A stretch of DNA of 64,000 bases from Chromobacterium alkanivorans. Lineage in GTDB: Bacteria; Pseudomonadota; Gammaproteobacteria; Burkholderiales; Chromobacteriaceae. Made by a program: the position numbers and the translations under genes. Location of the stretch: positions 62,001-126,000 of the forward strand of contig NZ_JAFHKL010000007.1 in the NCBI RefSeq assembly GCF_016937655.1. The letters are read 5' to 3'. This document shows, piece by piece, positions 47,645 through 56,838 of the stretch. The notes below the pieces were generated by a model. It did not search any database, was not told the origin of the DNA, and saw nothing but the letters and a program-made list of their open reading frames with translations. Position 1 is the first letter of the stretch. Each line of letters opens with the position of its first letter.

Positions 47645-49162
47645 ATGGCAGTGGAGATTTACGACCTGATGGTGATCGGCGGCGGCATCAACGGCGCCGG
47701 CATCGCGCGCGACGCGGCCGGACGCGGCCTGTCGGTGATGCTGTGCGAAAAGGACGATCTGGCCTCGCACACCTCCTCCGCCAGCACCAAGCTGATCCAC
47801 GGCGGCCTGCGCTATCTCGAATACTATGAATTCGGCCTGGTGCGCAAAGCGCTGCAAGAGCGCGAAGTGCTGCTCAAGGCCGCGCCGCACATCATCTGGC
47901 CGCTGCGCTTCGTGATGCCGCACGACAAGAACCAGCGTCCGGAATGGATGATACGCTGCGGCCTCTTCCTCTACGATCACCTGGCGCGCCGCGAAGTGCT
48001 GCCCGGCTCCGAAACCGTCAGCTTCGCCAGCCATCCGGCCGGCCAGCCGATCAAGCCGGCGTTCAAGCGCGGCTTCGTCTATTCCGACGGCTGGGTGCAG
48101 GACGCGCGGCTGGTGGTGCTCAACGCCAAGGACGCCGCCGAGCGCGGCGCGCGGGTGTTGACCCGCACTGCCTGCGTCGGCGCCCGCCGCGACGGCGAAC
48201 ACTGGCTGTGTGAGCTGCAGGCCGAAGACGGCAGCCGCAGCCAGGTGCGCGCCCGCGCGCTGGTCAACGCCGCCGGCCCGTGGGTGGAAAGCCTGATCAA
48301 GGACACGCTGGCCTTGCCGTCCAGCAAATCCATCCGCCTGGTCAAGGGCAGCCACATCGTGGTCAAGAAACTGTTCGACCACCCCTACGCCTACATCTTC
48401 CAGAACCCGGACAAGCGCATCATCTTCGCGATCCCCTACGAGCAGGATTTCACCCTGATCGGCACCACCGACGTGGAATACCGCGGCGATCCGGCCAAGG
48501 TGGCGATAGACGATCAGGAAGTGGCCTATCTGTGCCAGATGAGCAACCGCTACTTCCAGACCCAGATCAGCCCGGCCGACGTGCTGTCCACCTACTCCGG
48601 CGTGCGCCCGCTGCTGGACGACGAAGCCAGCAACGCGGCCAGCGTCACCCGCGACTACTCGCTGGAAATGGACCTGGACGGCGCGCCGCTGCTGTCGGTG
48701 TTCGGCGGCAAGATCACCACCTTCCGCAAGCTGGCGGAAGAGGCGGTGGACAAGCTGGCGCCGCTGCTGGGCAATGACAAGACCACCTGGACCGCCGACG
48801 CGCCGCTGCCGGGCGGCGACATGCCGGGCGCGGATTTCGAGCGTTTCCTGCAAGGCCTGCGCCAACAGCATCCGTGGCTGCCGGAAGCGCTGGCGCGCCG
48901 TTGGGCGCGCGCTTACGGCACCCGCGTGGCCAAGCTGATCGGCGCGGCCGCCGGCCTGGAGCAATTGGGCGCGGAACTGCTGCCCGGCTTGTACGAGGCC
49001 GAGCTGCGCTATCTGGCGGACGAGGAATGGGCGACGCGCAGCGAGGACATTCTGTGGCGCCGTTCCAAGCTCAAGCTGCACCTGCCGGCGCACGCCGCCG
49101 AGGTGATCGACGCCTGGTTGCTGGGCCAGAGCGCCGCGCGCGAGCAAAGGCTGACCGCCTGA
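47645..49162 (+). CDS. glpD: Aerobic glycerol-3-phosphate dehydrogenase
   Basis: FAD enzyme at the inner face of the cytoplasmic membrane that oxidises glycerol-3-phosphate to dihydroxyacetone phosphate and passes electrons to quinone. 505 residues. FAD dinucleotide motif MVIGGGINGAGIARDAAGRG at the N-terminus, SSASTKLIHGGLRYLEYYEF, and IGTTDVEYRGDPA are family signatures. The start at 47645 follows GGAAGAGGCG. Has its own promoter with a probable shared operator and a terminator behind. Confidence 0.96.
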   Translation: MAVEIYDLMVIGGGINGAGIARDAAGRGLSVMLCEKDDLASHTSSASTKLIHGGLRYLEYYEFGLVRKALQEREVLLKAAPHIIWPLRFVMPHDKNQRPEWMIRCGLFLYDHLARREVLPGSETVSFASHPAGQPIKPAFKRGFVYSDGWVQDARLVVLNAKDAAERGARVLTRTACVGARRDGEHWLCELQAEDGSRSQVRARALVNAAGPWVESLIKDTLALPSSKSIRLVKGSHIVVKKLFDHPYAYIFQNPDKRIIFAIPYEQDFTLIGTTDVEYRGDPAKVAIDDQEVAYLCQMSNRYFQTQISPADVLSTYSGVRPLLDDEASNAASVTRDYSLEMDLDGAPLLSVFGGKITTFRKLAEEAVDKLAPLLGNDKTTWTADAPLPGGDMPGADFERFLQGLRQQHPWLPEALARRWARAYGTRVAKLIGAAAGLEQLGAELLPGLYEAELRYLADEEWATRSEDILWRRSKLKLHLPAHAAEVIDAWLLGQSAAREQRLTA

Positions 49163-49186
49163 GTTGACGCGGTTTTCACCCAGAAC

Positions 49187-49210
49187 AGCCCGGCCTTGCG
49201 CCGGGCTTTG
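49187..49210 (+). terminator. Terminator of glpD
   Basis: AGCCCGG and CCGGGCT form a 7-bp stem with loop CCTTGCG, followed by TTGTCTTT, 24 bases after the stop codon. Confidence 0.75.
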
Positions 49211-49427
49211 TCTTTGCCGGCCAAAACGGGCTTTAGCGGACTTATCCACAGCCGGAGCGGAAAGTGGGATTCATCCACAGCGCGGGCCCGCGGCCCGGTT
49301 TGAGCGCCCCTTGCCCGCTATTTCGGCCGGCTCGCTCCACCCTGCGCGGGCCTTGTCGCGCCAAAGCTGCTACTCTGTTCTCTCCTAGCCTGAAGCCAGG
49401 CGCGCAGCAAGACCGATGGGAGGCCTT

Positions 49428-49802
49428 ATGTCCGTAAAACGTCCATTTCGTCGCCATGAGCATTCCGCCGACCAGGCGGAGTCGCTGCAGGAACCCGCCT
49501 TCGCCGTCTGCCTGCCGCCGCGTTTGCGTCTGTACTGCGCGGCGGTGCCGGCCGGCGCCGGCGAGCAAGAGGCGTACCGAATGGGCCGCGAGTTCGCCGG
49601 CCATTACATTGAACACGTGGCTCACCATCCCAGCGCTGCCGAGGATTCCTTGCTGGCGCGCATGGCGGAATACGCCGATTTCACCGCGGAAGGGCCGGAG
49701 GGCGAGTATTGGGCCGGCTTCTTCTCGCTGCTGGAAGAGGCGGTGCTCAGCGCCGCCGAATTCCTGGACGCGGACGGCAAGATGGGCGGCTCCATCCACT
49801 GA
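49428..49802 (+). CDS. Hypothetical acidic protein, 124 residues
   Basis: Start at 49428 set by GGGAGG 6 bases upstream. The mature sequence is acidic and helical from about residue 45 (EQEAYRMGREFAGHYIEHVAHHPSAAEDSLLARMAEYADF, GEYWAGFFSLLEEAVLSAAEFLDADG). No signal peptide or recognised domain. A single DnaA box (49242-49250) lies about 180 bp upstream. Function unknown. Confidence 0.7.
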   Translation: MSVKRPFRRHEHSADQAESLQEPAFAVCLPPRLRLYCAAVPAGAGEQEAYRMGREFAGHYIEHVAHHPSAAEDSLLARMAEYADFTAEGPEGEYWAGFFSLLEEAVLSAAEFLDADGKMGGSIH

Positions 49803-49948
49803 GCCCGCGCCGAGGACGGATTGAGCGAGCTCCGCTCGCCGGACCGCAAGGCGATTCAGTCTCGCTAATACCCCAGCAAAAAAACGCGTTTCCCCTTTGA
49901 CCGCGGCGGGCCTATGCTGGAGCGGATTCAACCGTGGAAAGCCCGACG

Positions 49949-50626
49949 ATGCAGATTGCCCTGAGCCCCGCCTTATTGTCCCGCCTGCCGCAGCTCCAGG
50001 TCAGCGGCCTGATCGCGCTGGATATAAACGCCGCCGCCTTGCCGGCGCGGCTGCCCGCGCTGCCGGAGCCGGAGCGCGATCTGGACGCCTTGCTGCAAGC
50101 GTGGAAACAGCTGTACAAGGACTTGCCCGGCGACAAGAAGGCGCGCTGTTCGCTGGAATACCTGGTCAAGGCGGCGCAGAAGGACAAGCTGCGCAGCATC
50201 CTGCCGCTGGTGGATTTGTACAACCAGGCGTCCTTGCTCAGCCTGAGCCCGTTTGGCGGCGAGGACATCGCCAAGCTGGGCGGCGTATTGCAATTGGACC
50301 TGGCCGCCGGCGACGAGCCTTTTCTGCCCTTGGGGCGCGATCAAACGGAAACGCCGCAGCCGGGCGAGGCGGTATGGCTCAATGGTGAGCGGCAGGTAGT
50401 GTGCCGTTGCCTGAACTGGCTGGAGTCGGACCTATTCAAGCTGGACGCCGGCAGCCGCGACGTGGTTTTCGTCAGCGAGCGGCCGGACAAGGGGTTTCCT
50501 TCCGGCGCGGCCGGCATGGACTGGCTGGCCGAGCAGCTGCGGCCGCATGCCGGGCGGCTGCTGCGTTTCGAGCTGGACGCGACGCGAACCCGCTTTGAGT
50601 TGGCTGCTGTGGATAAGGTGGCGTGA
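49949..50626 (+). CDS. B3/B4 tRNA-binding-domain protein
   Basis: 225 residues with the start MQIALSPALLSRLPQLQVSGLIA. It resembles the B3/B4 (B3_4) domain of the PheRS beta chain as a free-standing protein: LLQAWKQLYKDLPGDKKARCSLEYLVKAA, ILPLVDLYNQASLLSLSPFGGEDIAKLGG, EAVWLNGERQVVCRCLNWLES and DVVFVSERP. Such proteins are thought to deacylate mischarged tRNA, though few are tested. GGAAAGCCC precedes ATG. DnaA boxes flank its end. Assignment is by motif pattern. Confidence 0.75.
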   Translation: MQIALSPALLSRLPQLQVSGLIALDINAAALPARLPALPEPERDLDALLQAWKQLYKDLPGDKKARCSLEYLVKAAQKDKLRSILPLVDLYNQASLLSLSPFGGEDIAKLGGVLQLDLAAGDEPFLPLGRDQTETPQPGEAVWLNGERQVVCRCLNWLESDLFKLDAGSRDVVFVSERPDKGFPSGAAGMDWLAEQLRPHAGRLLRFELDATRTRFELAAVDKVA

Positions 50627-50849
50627 AGACGAAGGCTTGTGGATAAGCGGCATAAGCTTGTTTCTCAGAGCCTGTTCAAAGTCTCGCGAGCGAGGGCGAG
50701 ACAAGGCGAAAACGAGCGAAAAAGCGGAATATACAAGTGGTACATGAGCATTTTGAGCTGGTTTTTAACGCCGTATCGCTGAAGCGCAGCAGACTTTGAA
50801 CAGGTTCTCAGCCGGACGTCGTCGCGCGGCGATGAGGTGTTGTGGATAA
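50608..50849. promoter_or_regulatory. Three DnaA boxes around repeat copy F
   Basis: Perfect TGTGGATAA at 50608-50616 (inside the end of the B3/B4 gene), 50638-50646 and 50841-50849, all in one orientation. Copy F of the repeat lies between the second and third. The 301-bp gap otherwise holds only a terminator. Confidence 0.55.
50668..50807. mobile_element. MITE-like element, copy F (CAAAGTC subtype)
   Basis: 140 bp: left GAGCCTGTTCAAAGTCTCGC, right GCAGACTTTGAACAGGTTC; both ends are of the second subtype. Exact TCA duplication at 50665-50667 and 50808-50810. The interior (GCGGAATATACAAGTGGTACATGAGC) matches copies B and D. Confidence 0.85.
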
Positions 50850-50882
50850 AACGGCTGGACTAGGTTTTCCTGTGGGTAAATG

Positions 50883-50908
50883 AAAAAGGACGCGATTGCG
50901 TCCTTTTT
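50883..50908. terminator. Terminator of the chito-oligosaccharide transport operon
   Basis: AAAAAGGACGC pairs with GCGTCCTTTTT (11 bp) around GATT, about 20 bases after the ATPase stop. Works in both directions. Confidence 0.88.
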
Positions 50909-50927
50909 GCTTATGCCTTGCCGCCGT

Positions 50928-52040
50928 TCACTCGGTCTCGGTTTGGAGCTGCGGCTGCGCCGCCAGCCGGGGCAGCGCCTGGTCCCGGGCGTCGAACAGA
51001 TGACAGTGCTCGGCGTCCAGCGCCAGGCGGCAGGCGCTGCCTGCCGGCGGCGCGCTGTTCTGGCCGCCCAGTTTGACGGCGATGGGTTCGGTCACGCCGT
51101 CGGCCTGGACGTAGACGATCTGCACATCGCCCAGGTGTTCGACCAACTGCACCGTCGCCGCCACGCCGGCGTCGGCGAAGCGCAGGTGTTCGGCGCGCAC
51201 GCCCAGGATGGTGGCGTCGCCGGCGTGGCCTTGAAACGGCAGGCTCAAGCGGTGGGCGCCGGGCAGTTCCAGCGTCAGGCCGTCCGGGCCGTCCGCGACG
51301 ATGGCCGCTGGCAGGAAGTTCATCTTGGGCGAGCCGATGAAGCCGGCGACGAAGCGGTTGGCCGGGCGCTGGTACAGCTCCAGCGGCGTGCCCACCTGTT
51401 CGATGCGGCCGGCGTTGAACACGGCGATGCGGTCGCCCATGGTCATCGCCTCCACCTGGTCGTGGGTGACGTAGATCATGGTGCTGCCCAATTCCTTGTG
51501 CAGCCGCGCCAGCTCGATGCGCATCTGCACCCTGAGCGCGGCGTCCAGATTGGACAGCGGTTCGTCGAACAGAAACACCTCCGGTTTGCGCACGATGGCG
51601 CGGCCTATGGCCACGCGCTGGCGCTGGCCGCCGGACAGGGCCTTGGGCTTGCGGTCCAGCAGGTGTTCGATCTGCAGGGTCAGCGCGGCGCGGTGCACGG
51701 CGGCGGCGATGTCCTGCTTGCTCTTGCCGGCCAGCTTGAGGCCGAAGGCCATGTTTTCCCGCACCGTCATGTGCGGGTAGAGCGCGTAGCTCTGGAACAC
51801 CATGGCCACGCCGCGCTTGGACGGCTGGATGTCGTTGGCCAGCTGGCCGCCTATCCACAGTTCGCCGGCGCTGATGTCTTCCAGGCCGGCGATCATGCGC
51901 ATCATCGTGGATTTGCCGCAGCCGGACGGGCCGACGAAGACCATGAATTCGCCGTCGCGGACGGCGAGGTCCACGCCGTGGATGACCGCGTTGCCGTCGT
52001 CGTAGACTTTTTTAATATTGCTGAGCTTGAGGTGGGCCAT
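50928..52040 (-). CDS. Sugar ABC transporter ATPase (MsmK/UgpC type)
   Basis: 370 residues. Walker A VGPSGCGKSTMMRMIAGLE, Q-loop SYALYPHMTVREN, ABC signature LSGGQRQRVAIGRAIV, Walker B EVFLFDEPLSNLDA, and H-loop VTHDQVEAM. A C-terminal TOBE/OB domain (about 240-365) is typical of CUT1 sugar importers and can contact regulators. The start at 52040 is 11 bases after the GH3 stop. It is the last gene of a minus-strand operon and would power both permeases. Confidence 0.93.
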   Translation of the reverse strand: MAHLKLSNIKKVYDDGNAVIHGVDLAVRDGEFMVFVGPSGCGKSTMMRMIAGLEDISAGELWIGGQLANDIQPSKRGVAMVFQSYALYPHMTVRENMAFGLKLAGKSKQDIAAAVHRAALTLQIEHLLDRKPKALSGGQRQRVAIGRAIVRKPEVFLFDEPLSNLDAALRVQMRIELARLHKELGSTMIYVTHDQVEAMTMGDRIAVFNAGRIEQVGTPLELYQRPANRFVAGFIGSPKMNFLPAAIVADGPDGLTLELPGAHRLSLPFQGHAGDATILGVRAEHLRFADAGVAATVQLVEHLGDVQIVYVQADGVTEPIAVKLGGQNSAPPAGSACRLALDAEHCHLFDARDQALPRLAAQPQLQTETE

Positions 52041-52051
52041 ATCGAGTCCTT

Positions 52052-53551
52052 TTATTGCAAGCGCGCCGGCAGCGCGCCCGTGGCTTCTATCTCGCCGGAC
52101 AGCCATTGGGCGACGGCGTCCAGCGCCGCGTCGGCGAAGCCGTAGCTGATCAGCGCCGGCGCGTCGAGATCGGCGGCGGCGTAGGGGTTCCACAAGGCCA
52201 GGTGCAGGTCCGGCCGCCATTCGGCGCGCTCGCGCGCGCCGTAGCGTCCGCGGGTGGTGGAGGCGACCACGGTGTAGCGGCCGTCCTGAGGCAGCCGGCG
52301 CCAGTCCAGTTCCTCGCGCCGCTGGTAGCGGATCACTTCCAGGCTGAAGCGGCGCGACAGCTGGGCGATCAGCCGAGTAACCAGCGCGTCGGCGGACAGG
52401 CCGGCCTCGGACACTCCGTCGGACGGCGCCTGGTCTTGCACCACCAGGCGCAGCGTGGCGCCGGCAGGCGGCCGTTGCGGCTGGCCGTGGGCGGTCAGCG
52501 CGCGGCGCCAGGCGTCGGCGAACAATTCGGCGTCGGCGGCGCGCTGCGCCGGGTCGTAATCGCGCTGACGGCTGGGGTAGCGCCGGATCAGCGCGTCCAC
52601 GCGCGCGGCCGCTTCCCGCAGCCGCGCCTCGCTCAGCCGCCCGGCGGCGACGGCGTCTATCAAGGCCTGCTTGCTCTCCTTCATTTCGTCCTGGAATTGC
52701 AGCACCAGGCTGAGGTCGGCGCCGGCGGCCAGCGCCTGAGCGCTGCCCTGGGCCTGGCCCCAGCGCTCGCGGATGGCTTTCATATTCATGCCGTCGGTGA
52801 TCATCACGCCCTGGTAGCCCAGCTGTTCGCGCAGCAGTTGCTGCAGGATGGCCGGCGACAGCGTGGCCGGCCAGTCCGCGTCCAGCGTCGGAAAGCGGAT
52901 GTGGGCGCTCATCATGCCGGGGGTGAGGCCAGCCAGCGCGGCGAACGGCGACAGCTCGTAATCGCGCAGTTCGGCCTTGGGCTTGTCCACCACCGGCAGG
53001 TCCAGGTGGGAGTCGGTGTGGGTGTCGCCGTGGCCGGGGAAGTGCTTGACGCAGCAGGCCACGCCCTCGGACAGATGGCCGCTGATCCAGGCGCGCGCCA
53101 GCCGCGTCGCCTTGAGCGGGTCTTCGCCGAAGGAGCGTTCCGAGATCACCGGATTGGCGGGGTTGTTGTTGAGGTCCAGTACCGGGGCGAAATTCCAGTT
53201 CACGCCCAGGCTGGCCAGGCCGCGCGCCACCGCGGCGCCCACTTGCTCGGCCAGTTCGGCGTCGTCCACCGCGCCCAGCGCCATCGCCGACGGCGCCGTC
53301 GGCAGGAACAGGGTGCGCATCACCGCGCCGCCTTCCTGATCCATGCCTATCAGGATGTCTTCGCCCAGCGCGCATTGCAGATCGGCGATCAGCCGGCGGA
53401 TGCTGGCCTCGTCCGGCACATTGCGGCGGAACAGGCAGATGGCGCGCGCGCCCAATTCTTGCAGGAAGGCGGCTTCCTCCTCGCCCAGGCGCGGGCCGGC
53501 CACGTCCACCATCAGCGCCTGGCCGGCCAGTTGTTGCAGGGTATCGCTCAT
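52052..53551 (-). CDS. GH3 beta-N-acetylhexosaminidase (NagZ-like, cytosolic)
   Basis: 499 residues, no signal peptide. The hexosaminidase-specific GH3 loop reads CVKHFPGHGDTHTDSHLDLP with the His-Asp acid/base pair, and the nucleophile Asp lies in VMITDGMNM. N-terminal GQALMVDVAGP and ARAICLFRRNV fit NagZ. Compared with NagZ (about 340 residues) it carries an extra C-terminal alpha/beta domain (about 350-499), as in larger GH3 enzymes. Its ATG overlaps the permease stop by ATGA, tying hydrolysis to uptake. It should split GlcNAc from imported disaccharide. Muropeptide recycling is the alternative. Confidence 0.9.
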   Translation of the reverse strand: MSDTLQQLAGQALMVDVAGPRLGEEEAAFLQELGARAICLFRRNVPDEASIRRLIADLQCALGEDILIGMDQEGGAVMRTLFLPTAPSAMALGAVDDAELAEQVGAAVARGLASLGVNWNFAPVLDLNNNPANPVISERSFGEDPLKATRLARAWISGHLSEGVACCVKHFPGHGDTHTDSHLDLPVVDKPKAELRDYELSPFAALAGLTPGMMSAHIRFPTLDADWPATLSPAILQQLLREQLGYQGVMITDGMNMKAIRERWGQAQGSAQALAAGADLSLVLQFQDEMKESKQALIDAVAAGRLSEARLREAAARVDALIRRYPSRQRDYDPAQRAADAELFADAWRRALTAHGQPQRPPAGATLRLVVQDQAPSDGVSEAGLSADALVTRLIAQLSRRFSLEVIRYQRREELDWRRLPQDGRYTVVASTTRGRYGARERAEWRPDLHLALWNPYAAADLDAPALISYGFADAALDAVAQWLSGEIEATGALPARLQ

Positions 53552-54417
53552 TTGACGGCTCCATCGAATCCGCGCAGGAAGTAGCGCTGGGTGAACAGGA
53601 AGACCAGCAGGATGGGCAGCACGGTCAGCACCGCGCCGGCGGCCACCACTCGGGTCTTGAAGCTGAAGGCGCCGGACAGGTAGAGCACGCCCACCGACAG
53701 CGGGAATTTGTCCGGGCTGGACATCACGATGGACGGCCAGATGTATTGGTTCCACGCCGACACCATGGTGAGTATGGTCAGCGCCGCCAGTGCCGGGCGG
53801 GACAAGGGCAGCATGATTTTCCAGAAAATCTGCCAGTCGCCGGCGCCGTCGACGCGGGCGGCGTCGATCAAGTCCTGCGGCACGGCTTCGAAGGCCTGCT
53901 TCATCAGGAAGATGCCCACCGCGCCGGCCAGCGTGGGCAGCACCACGCCGCTGTAGCTGTCGGTGAGCTGCAGCTTGGACACGGTGATGAAGTTGACCAG
54001 GAAGTTGACTTCGCTGGGCAGGATCATGGTGGCGAGGATGGCGCCGAACACCAGCTTGCGGCCGGGGAAGCGCATCCGCGCCAGCGGGTAGGCGGCCAGC
54101 GCGCTGACCAGCAGGGTGCCGGCCACGGTGGCCAGCGCGATGACGACGGAGTTCTTGTAGAAGGCCAGCAGATCGATGCTGGACACCGCTTCCTTGAAGT
54201 TGTCCAGGCCGGGGGCGCTGGGCAGCAAGGGCGGCGGGAAGGCGAACACGTCGCCCTCGGTGGACAGCGCGGTGACCAGCGTCCACCAGAACGGGTAGAC
54301 GGTGACCACGGCGATCAGGCTCAGCACCAGATAATGCAGGCCGCGGCTGGCCAGCTTGCCCAGCCGGGCGCTGTGGCGGCGGGCGGCGGGCGCGGCGAGG
54401 GTGGCGGTGTTTTGCAT
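53548..54417 (-). CDS. ABC sugar permease, MalG/NgcG type
   Basis: 289 residues, six membrane helices. The EAA loop that docks the ATPase reads EAVPQDLIDAARVDGAGDWQIFWKIMLPLSRPAL. GLHYLVLSLIAVVTVYPFWW is the usual first helix. Partners are the upstream MalF-type permease and the downstream ATPase. Overlaps GH3 by ATGA. Confidence 0.92.
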   Translation of the reverse strand: MQNTATLAAPAARRHSARLGKLASRGLHYLVLSLIAVVTVYPFWWTLVTALSTEGDVFAFPPPLLPSAPGLDNFKEAVSSIDLLAFYKNSVVIALATVAGTLLVSALAAYPLARMRFPGRKLVFGAILATMILPSEVNFLVNFITVSKLQLTDSYSGVVLPTLAGAVGIFLMKQAFEAVPQDLIDAARVDGAGDWQIFWKIMLPLSRPALAALTILTMVSAWNQYIWPSIVMSSPDKFPLSVGVLYLSGAFSFKTRVVAAGAVLTVLPILLVFLFTQRYFLRGFDGAVK

Positions 54418-54426
54418 GGCGTTTCC

Positions 54427-55290
54427 TTATGATTCGCGCGGCTGCAGATAGCGGAAATTCAACCAGGCCAAGGCCACGCAGAACACCGACATCACCAGGC
54501 TGGCGGCCAGCGCGCGGCCGAAGTTCAGGGATTTGATGCCGAACTCGTAGGCGTAGAACAGCGCGGTGTAGGTGGATTGCATCGGCCCGCCCTTGGTCAT
54601 GATCTGCACCTCCTCGAAGGCCTTGACCGCGGCCAGCACCGACATCACCGAGCACAGCAGGATGGTGGGCGCCAGCAGCGGCACGGTGATGCGCCAGAAA
54701 CGCTGCCAGGCGTTGGCGCCGTCCAGCTGCGCGGCTTCGTAGATGTCGGCCGGCACCGCCTGCAGGCCGGCCAGATAGAGCACCATATACCAGCCCAGGC
54801 CGCGCCAGACGGTGATGAACATCACCGCGAACAGCGCGATGCGATCGTCGTTGAGCCAGCCCACCGGCTCGTTGATCAGCCGCAGCCAGTGCAGCGCGGC
54901 GTTGAGCACGCCGTCCTCGGTGTACATGAAGTTCCAGATGATGCCGATCACCGATACCGAGGTGACCACCGGCAGGTAGTAGGCGGCGCGGAACCATTTG
55001 ATCGCCGGCAGCTGGTTGTTGACCAGCACCGCCAGCAGCATGGCGATGACCTGGATCACCGGCACCACCAGCAGGTAGACGGCGGAGTTTTTCAGCGAGG
55101 CCAGGAACAGGTCGTCGGCGAACAGCTCGCGGAAATTGTCCAGGCCCACCCAGCGCGGGCTGTCGATCAGATTGTACTGGGTGAAGGCGATGAAGCTGCC
55201 GAAGCCCACCGGCCAGAAGGAGAACGCCAGCATCAGCAGCAGCGCCGGGGCCAGGAACAGATAGGCTTGCAGCGTGGTCTTGGTGCGCAT
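54427..55290 (-). CDS. ABC sugar permease, MalF/NgcF type
   Basis: 287 residues, six membrane helices, starting MRTKTTLQAYLFLAPALLLMLAF. EAA loop QAVPADIYEAAQLDGANAWQRFWRITVPLLAPTIL. Nine bases separate it from the second permease gene. AAGG upstream of ATG is a weak ribosome site. Together the two permeases form the CUT1 channel. Confidence 0.92.
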   Translation of the reverse strand: MRTKTTLQAYLFLAPALLLMLAFSFWPVGFGSFIAFTQYNLIDSPRWVGLDNFRELFADDLFLASLKNSAVYLLVVPVIQVIAMLLAVLVNNQLPAIKWFRAAYYLPVVTSVSVIGIIWNFMYTEDGVLNAALHWLRLINEPVGWLNDDRIALFAVMFITVWRGLGWYMVLYLAGLQAVPADIYEAAQLDGANAWQRFWRITVPLLAPTILLCSVMSVLAAVKAFEEVQIMTKGGPMQSTYTALFYAYEFGIKSLNFGRALAASLVMSVFCVALAWLNFRYLQPRES

Positions 55291-55394
55291 GGGCAGAACC
55301 TTGTGACGTAGCGGCAGGCCGGCGCCGGGATGCGGCGACGGCCTGCGGGTTGCGGGGCGGCGGGGTCTAGGACGCCGCCGCGGTCAAGCGCGTA

Positions 55395-56654
55395 TCAGAG
55401 CTTGCCGCTCCAGAACGCCGCCGCCTCGTCCAGCGCGGCCTTGGGATCCTGGCGGCCGGTGACGGCTTTTTCCACCGCGGCGGCCAGGCGGGCGGACAGC
55501 ACGTCCGGGTCCTTGACCCCGGCCAGGTAGATGGTGCGGGTCTTGTCCAGGCTGGCGGCGGCGACGCCTACGGCTTTTTCCGCCGCGCCGGCGTCATTGG
55601 CCACTTTCTGGAAGTACGGATCCTGCGCCGCCTTGCGCGCGGTGGGCAGGGTGCCGGCCAGTTTGGCGAAGGCGAGCTGGTTGTCGGCGTTGGTCAGGTA
55701 GTTGCCGAACTTGCCTATCTCCGGCAGCAGCGCCTTGTTGACGTTGCGCGCCACGCCGAAGTTGAACATCCAGCCGCCGGCGGCGATGCCGGTGGGGCCG
55801 ATGGGCGCAGGCGCCACTTGAGTGGATTGGTAGAGCTTGGGCGCTTCGTCGCGCACCCGGGTCAGCGAGGCCGGGGTGGTGACCAGCATCGCCATGCGGC
55901 CGCTGTTGTAGGCGGCGATGGATACCTGGAAATTGTCCTGGGCGAACAGATTGTCCTTCAGCAGCGCGCCGGACTTGTAGGCGTCGCCCAGTTTTTTCAG
56001 CATGGCCACGTGGGCCGGGCTGTTGAACACCGGCTTGCCGTCCTTGAGCAAGGGCAGGCCGTTCTGGATCAGGAAGCCCTCGATCTTGGTGGGGCCCAGC
56101 GCCGGGGCGAAGCCGGCGACGCCGGTCTTGGCCTTGATGGTTTTGGCGTAAGCCAGTTGTTCATCCAGCGATTTGGGCGGCTTGGCCGGGTTGAGGCCGG
56201 CTTTCTTGAACAGCTCGGCGTTATAGGCGATGACGTTGGCGCCGTTGTAGTGCGGGAAGGCGTAGACCTTGCCGTCGAAAGTGACGTCCTTGATCGCGCC
56301 GTCCACGTACTGGCTCTTGTTGATCACGCCGTCCAGCGGCTGCAACAGGCCGCTTTGCTTGTAGTCGTAAGCCCAGGGCACGTTCAGGTTGACCAGGGCC
56401 GGCGGCTTGCCGGCGCCGACGGCGGCGGTGAACTTGGACTGGATCACGTCCCAGGGGTAGTCGGTCCATTTGATTTCGACGTTGGGGTTCTGGGCGTTGT
56501 ATTTGCCGACCAGATCCTTGAAGTAGCCGTCGAACTTGGGCGACAGGCTCATGGTCCACACTTCCAGCACCGGTTTGTCGGCGGCCAGCGCCGGCAGGGC
56601 GACGGCGCAGCCGGCGGCGAGCAGGGCGGCGCGAGCGAAGGCGTTGAGTTTCAT
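55395..56654 (-). CDS. Sugar ABC transporter substrate-binding protein
   Basis: 419 residues. Signal peptide MKLNAFARAALLAAGCAVALPALA. Family 1 binding protein: PVLEVWTMSLSPKFDGYFKDLVGKYNAQNPNVEIKWTDYPWDVIQSKFTAAVGAGKPPALVNLNVPWAYD, then YAFPHYNGANVIAYNAELFKKAG, the usual entry-lobe segments. GGAGAAACC precedes ATG. First gene of the operon, probably starting from the promoter near 56700. Ligand inferred as N,N'-diacetylchitobiose or similar from the GH3 and porin neighbours. Confidence 0.9.
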   Translation of the reverse strand: MKLNAFARAALLAAGCAVALPALAADKPVLEVWTMSLSPKFDGYFKDLVGKYNAQNPNVEIKWTDYPWDVIQSKFTAAVGAGKPPALVNLNVPWAYDYKQSGLLQPLDGVINKSQYVDGAIKDVTFDGKVYAFPHYNGANVIAYNAELFKKAGLNPAKPPKSLDEQLAYAKTIKAKTGVAGFAPALGPTKIEGFLIQNGLPLLKDGKPVFNSPAHVAMLKKLGDAYKSGALLKDNLFAQDNFQVSIAAYNSGRMAMLVTTPASLTRVRDEAPKLYQSTQVAPAPIGPTGIAAGGWMFNFGVARNVNKALLPEIGKFGNYLTNADNQLAFAKLAGTLPTARKAAQDPYFQKVANDAGAAEKAVGVAAASLDKTRTIYLAGVKDPDVLSARLAAAVEKAVTGRQDPKAALDEAAAFWSGKL

Positions 56655-56746
56655 GATGGTTTCTCCATGGGGGCCGACGTCGGCGTCAACCGTGGCGGCC
56701 GGGGTGCAATGTTATGCTATTTGAATGTCTTGTTGCCGCATTGTGG

Positions 56747-56765
56747 CATTGAAGTGGTGTCAATG
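56747..56765. promoter_or_regulatory. CATTGA-N7-TCAATG inverted repeat upstream of the binding-protein gene
   Basis: Perfect 6-bp arms about 95-110 bp before the operon start. Further copies of the half-site occur as TTGAATG (56721-56727) and TTCAATG (56779-56785). A regulator operator is likely; which protein binds is unknown. Confidence 0.5.
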
Positions 56766-56838
56766 AAAGCGAGACCAGTTCAATGCCAGTGAGCCGGCGG
56801 CCGGACGGGGGAGGGAGCGCCCCGGCCGGCCGCGCGGA

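Noticed and set aside
50928-53564. Apparent 878-residue fusion ending in the ABC ATPase, and a 981-residue one ending in the GH3 enzyme
   Set aside because: The N-terminal parts are out-of-frame readings of the neighbouring genes. The true starts at 52040 and 53551 have proper protein starts and natural spacing or overlap.
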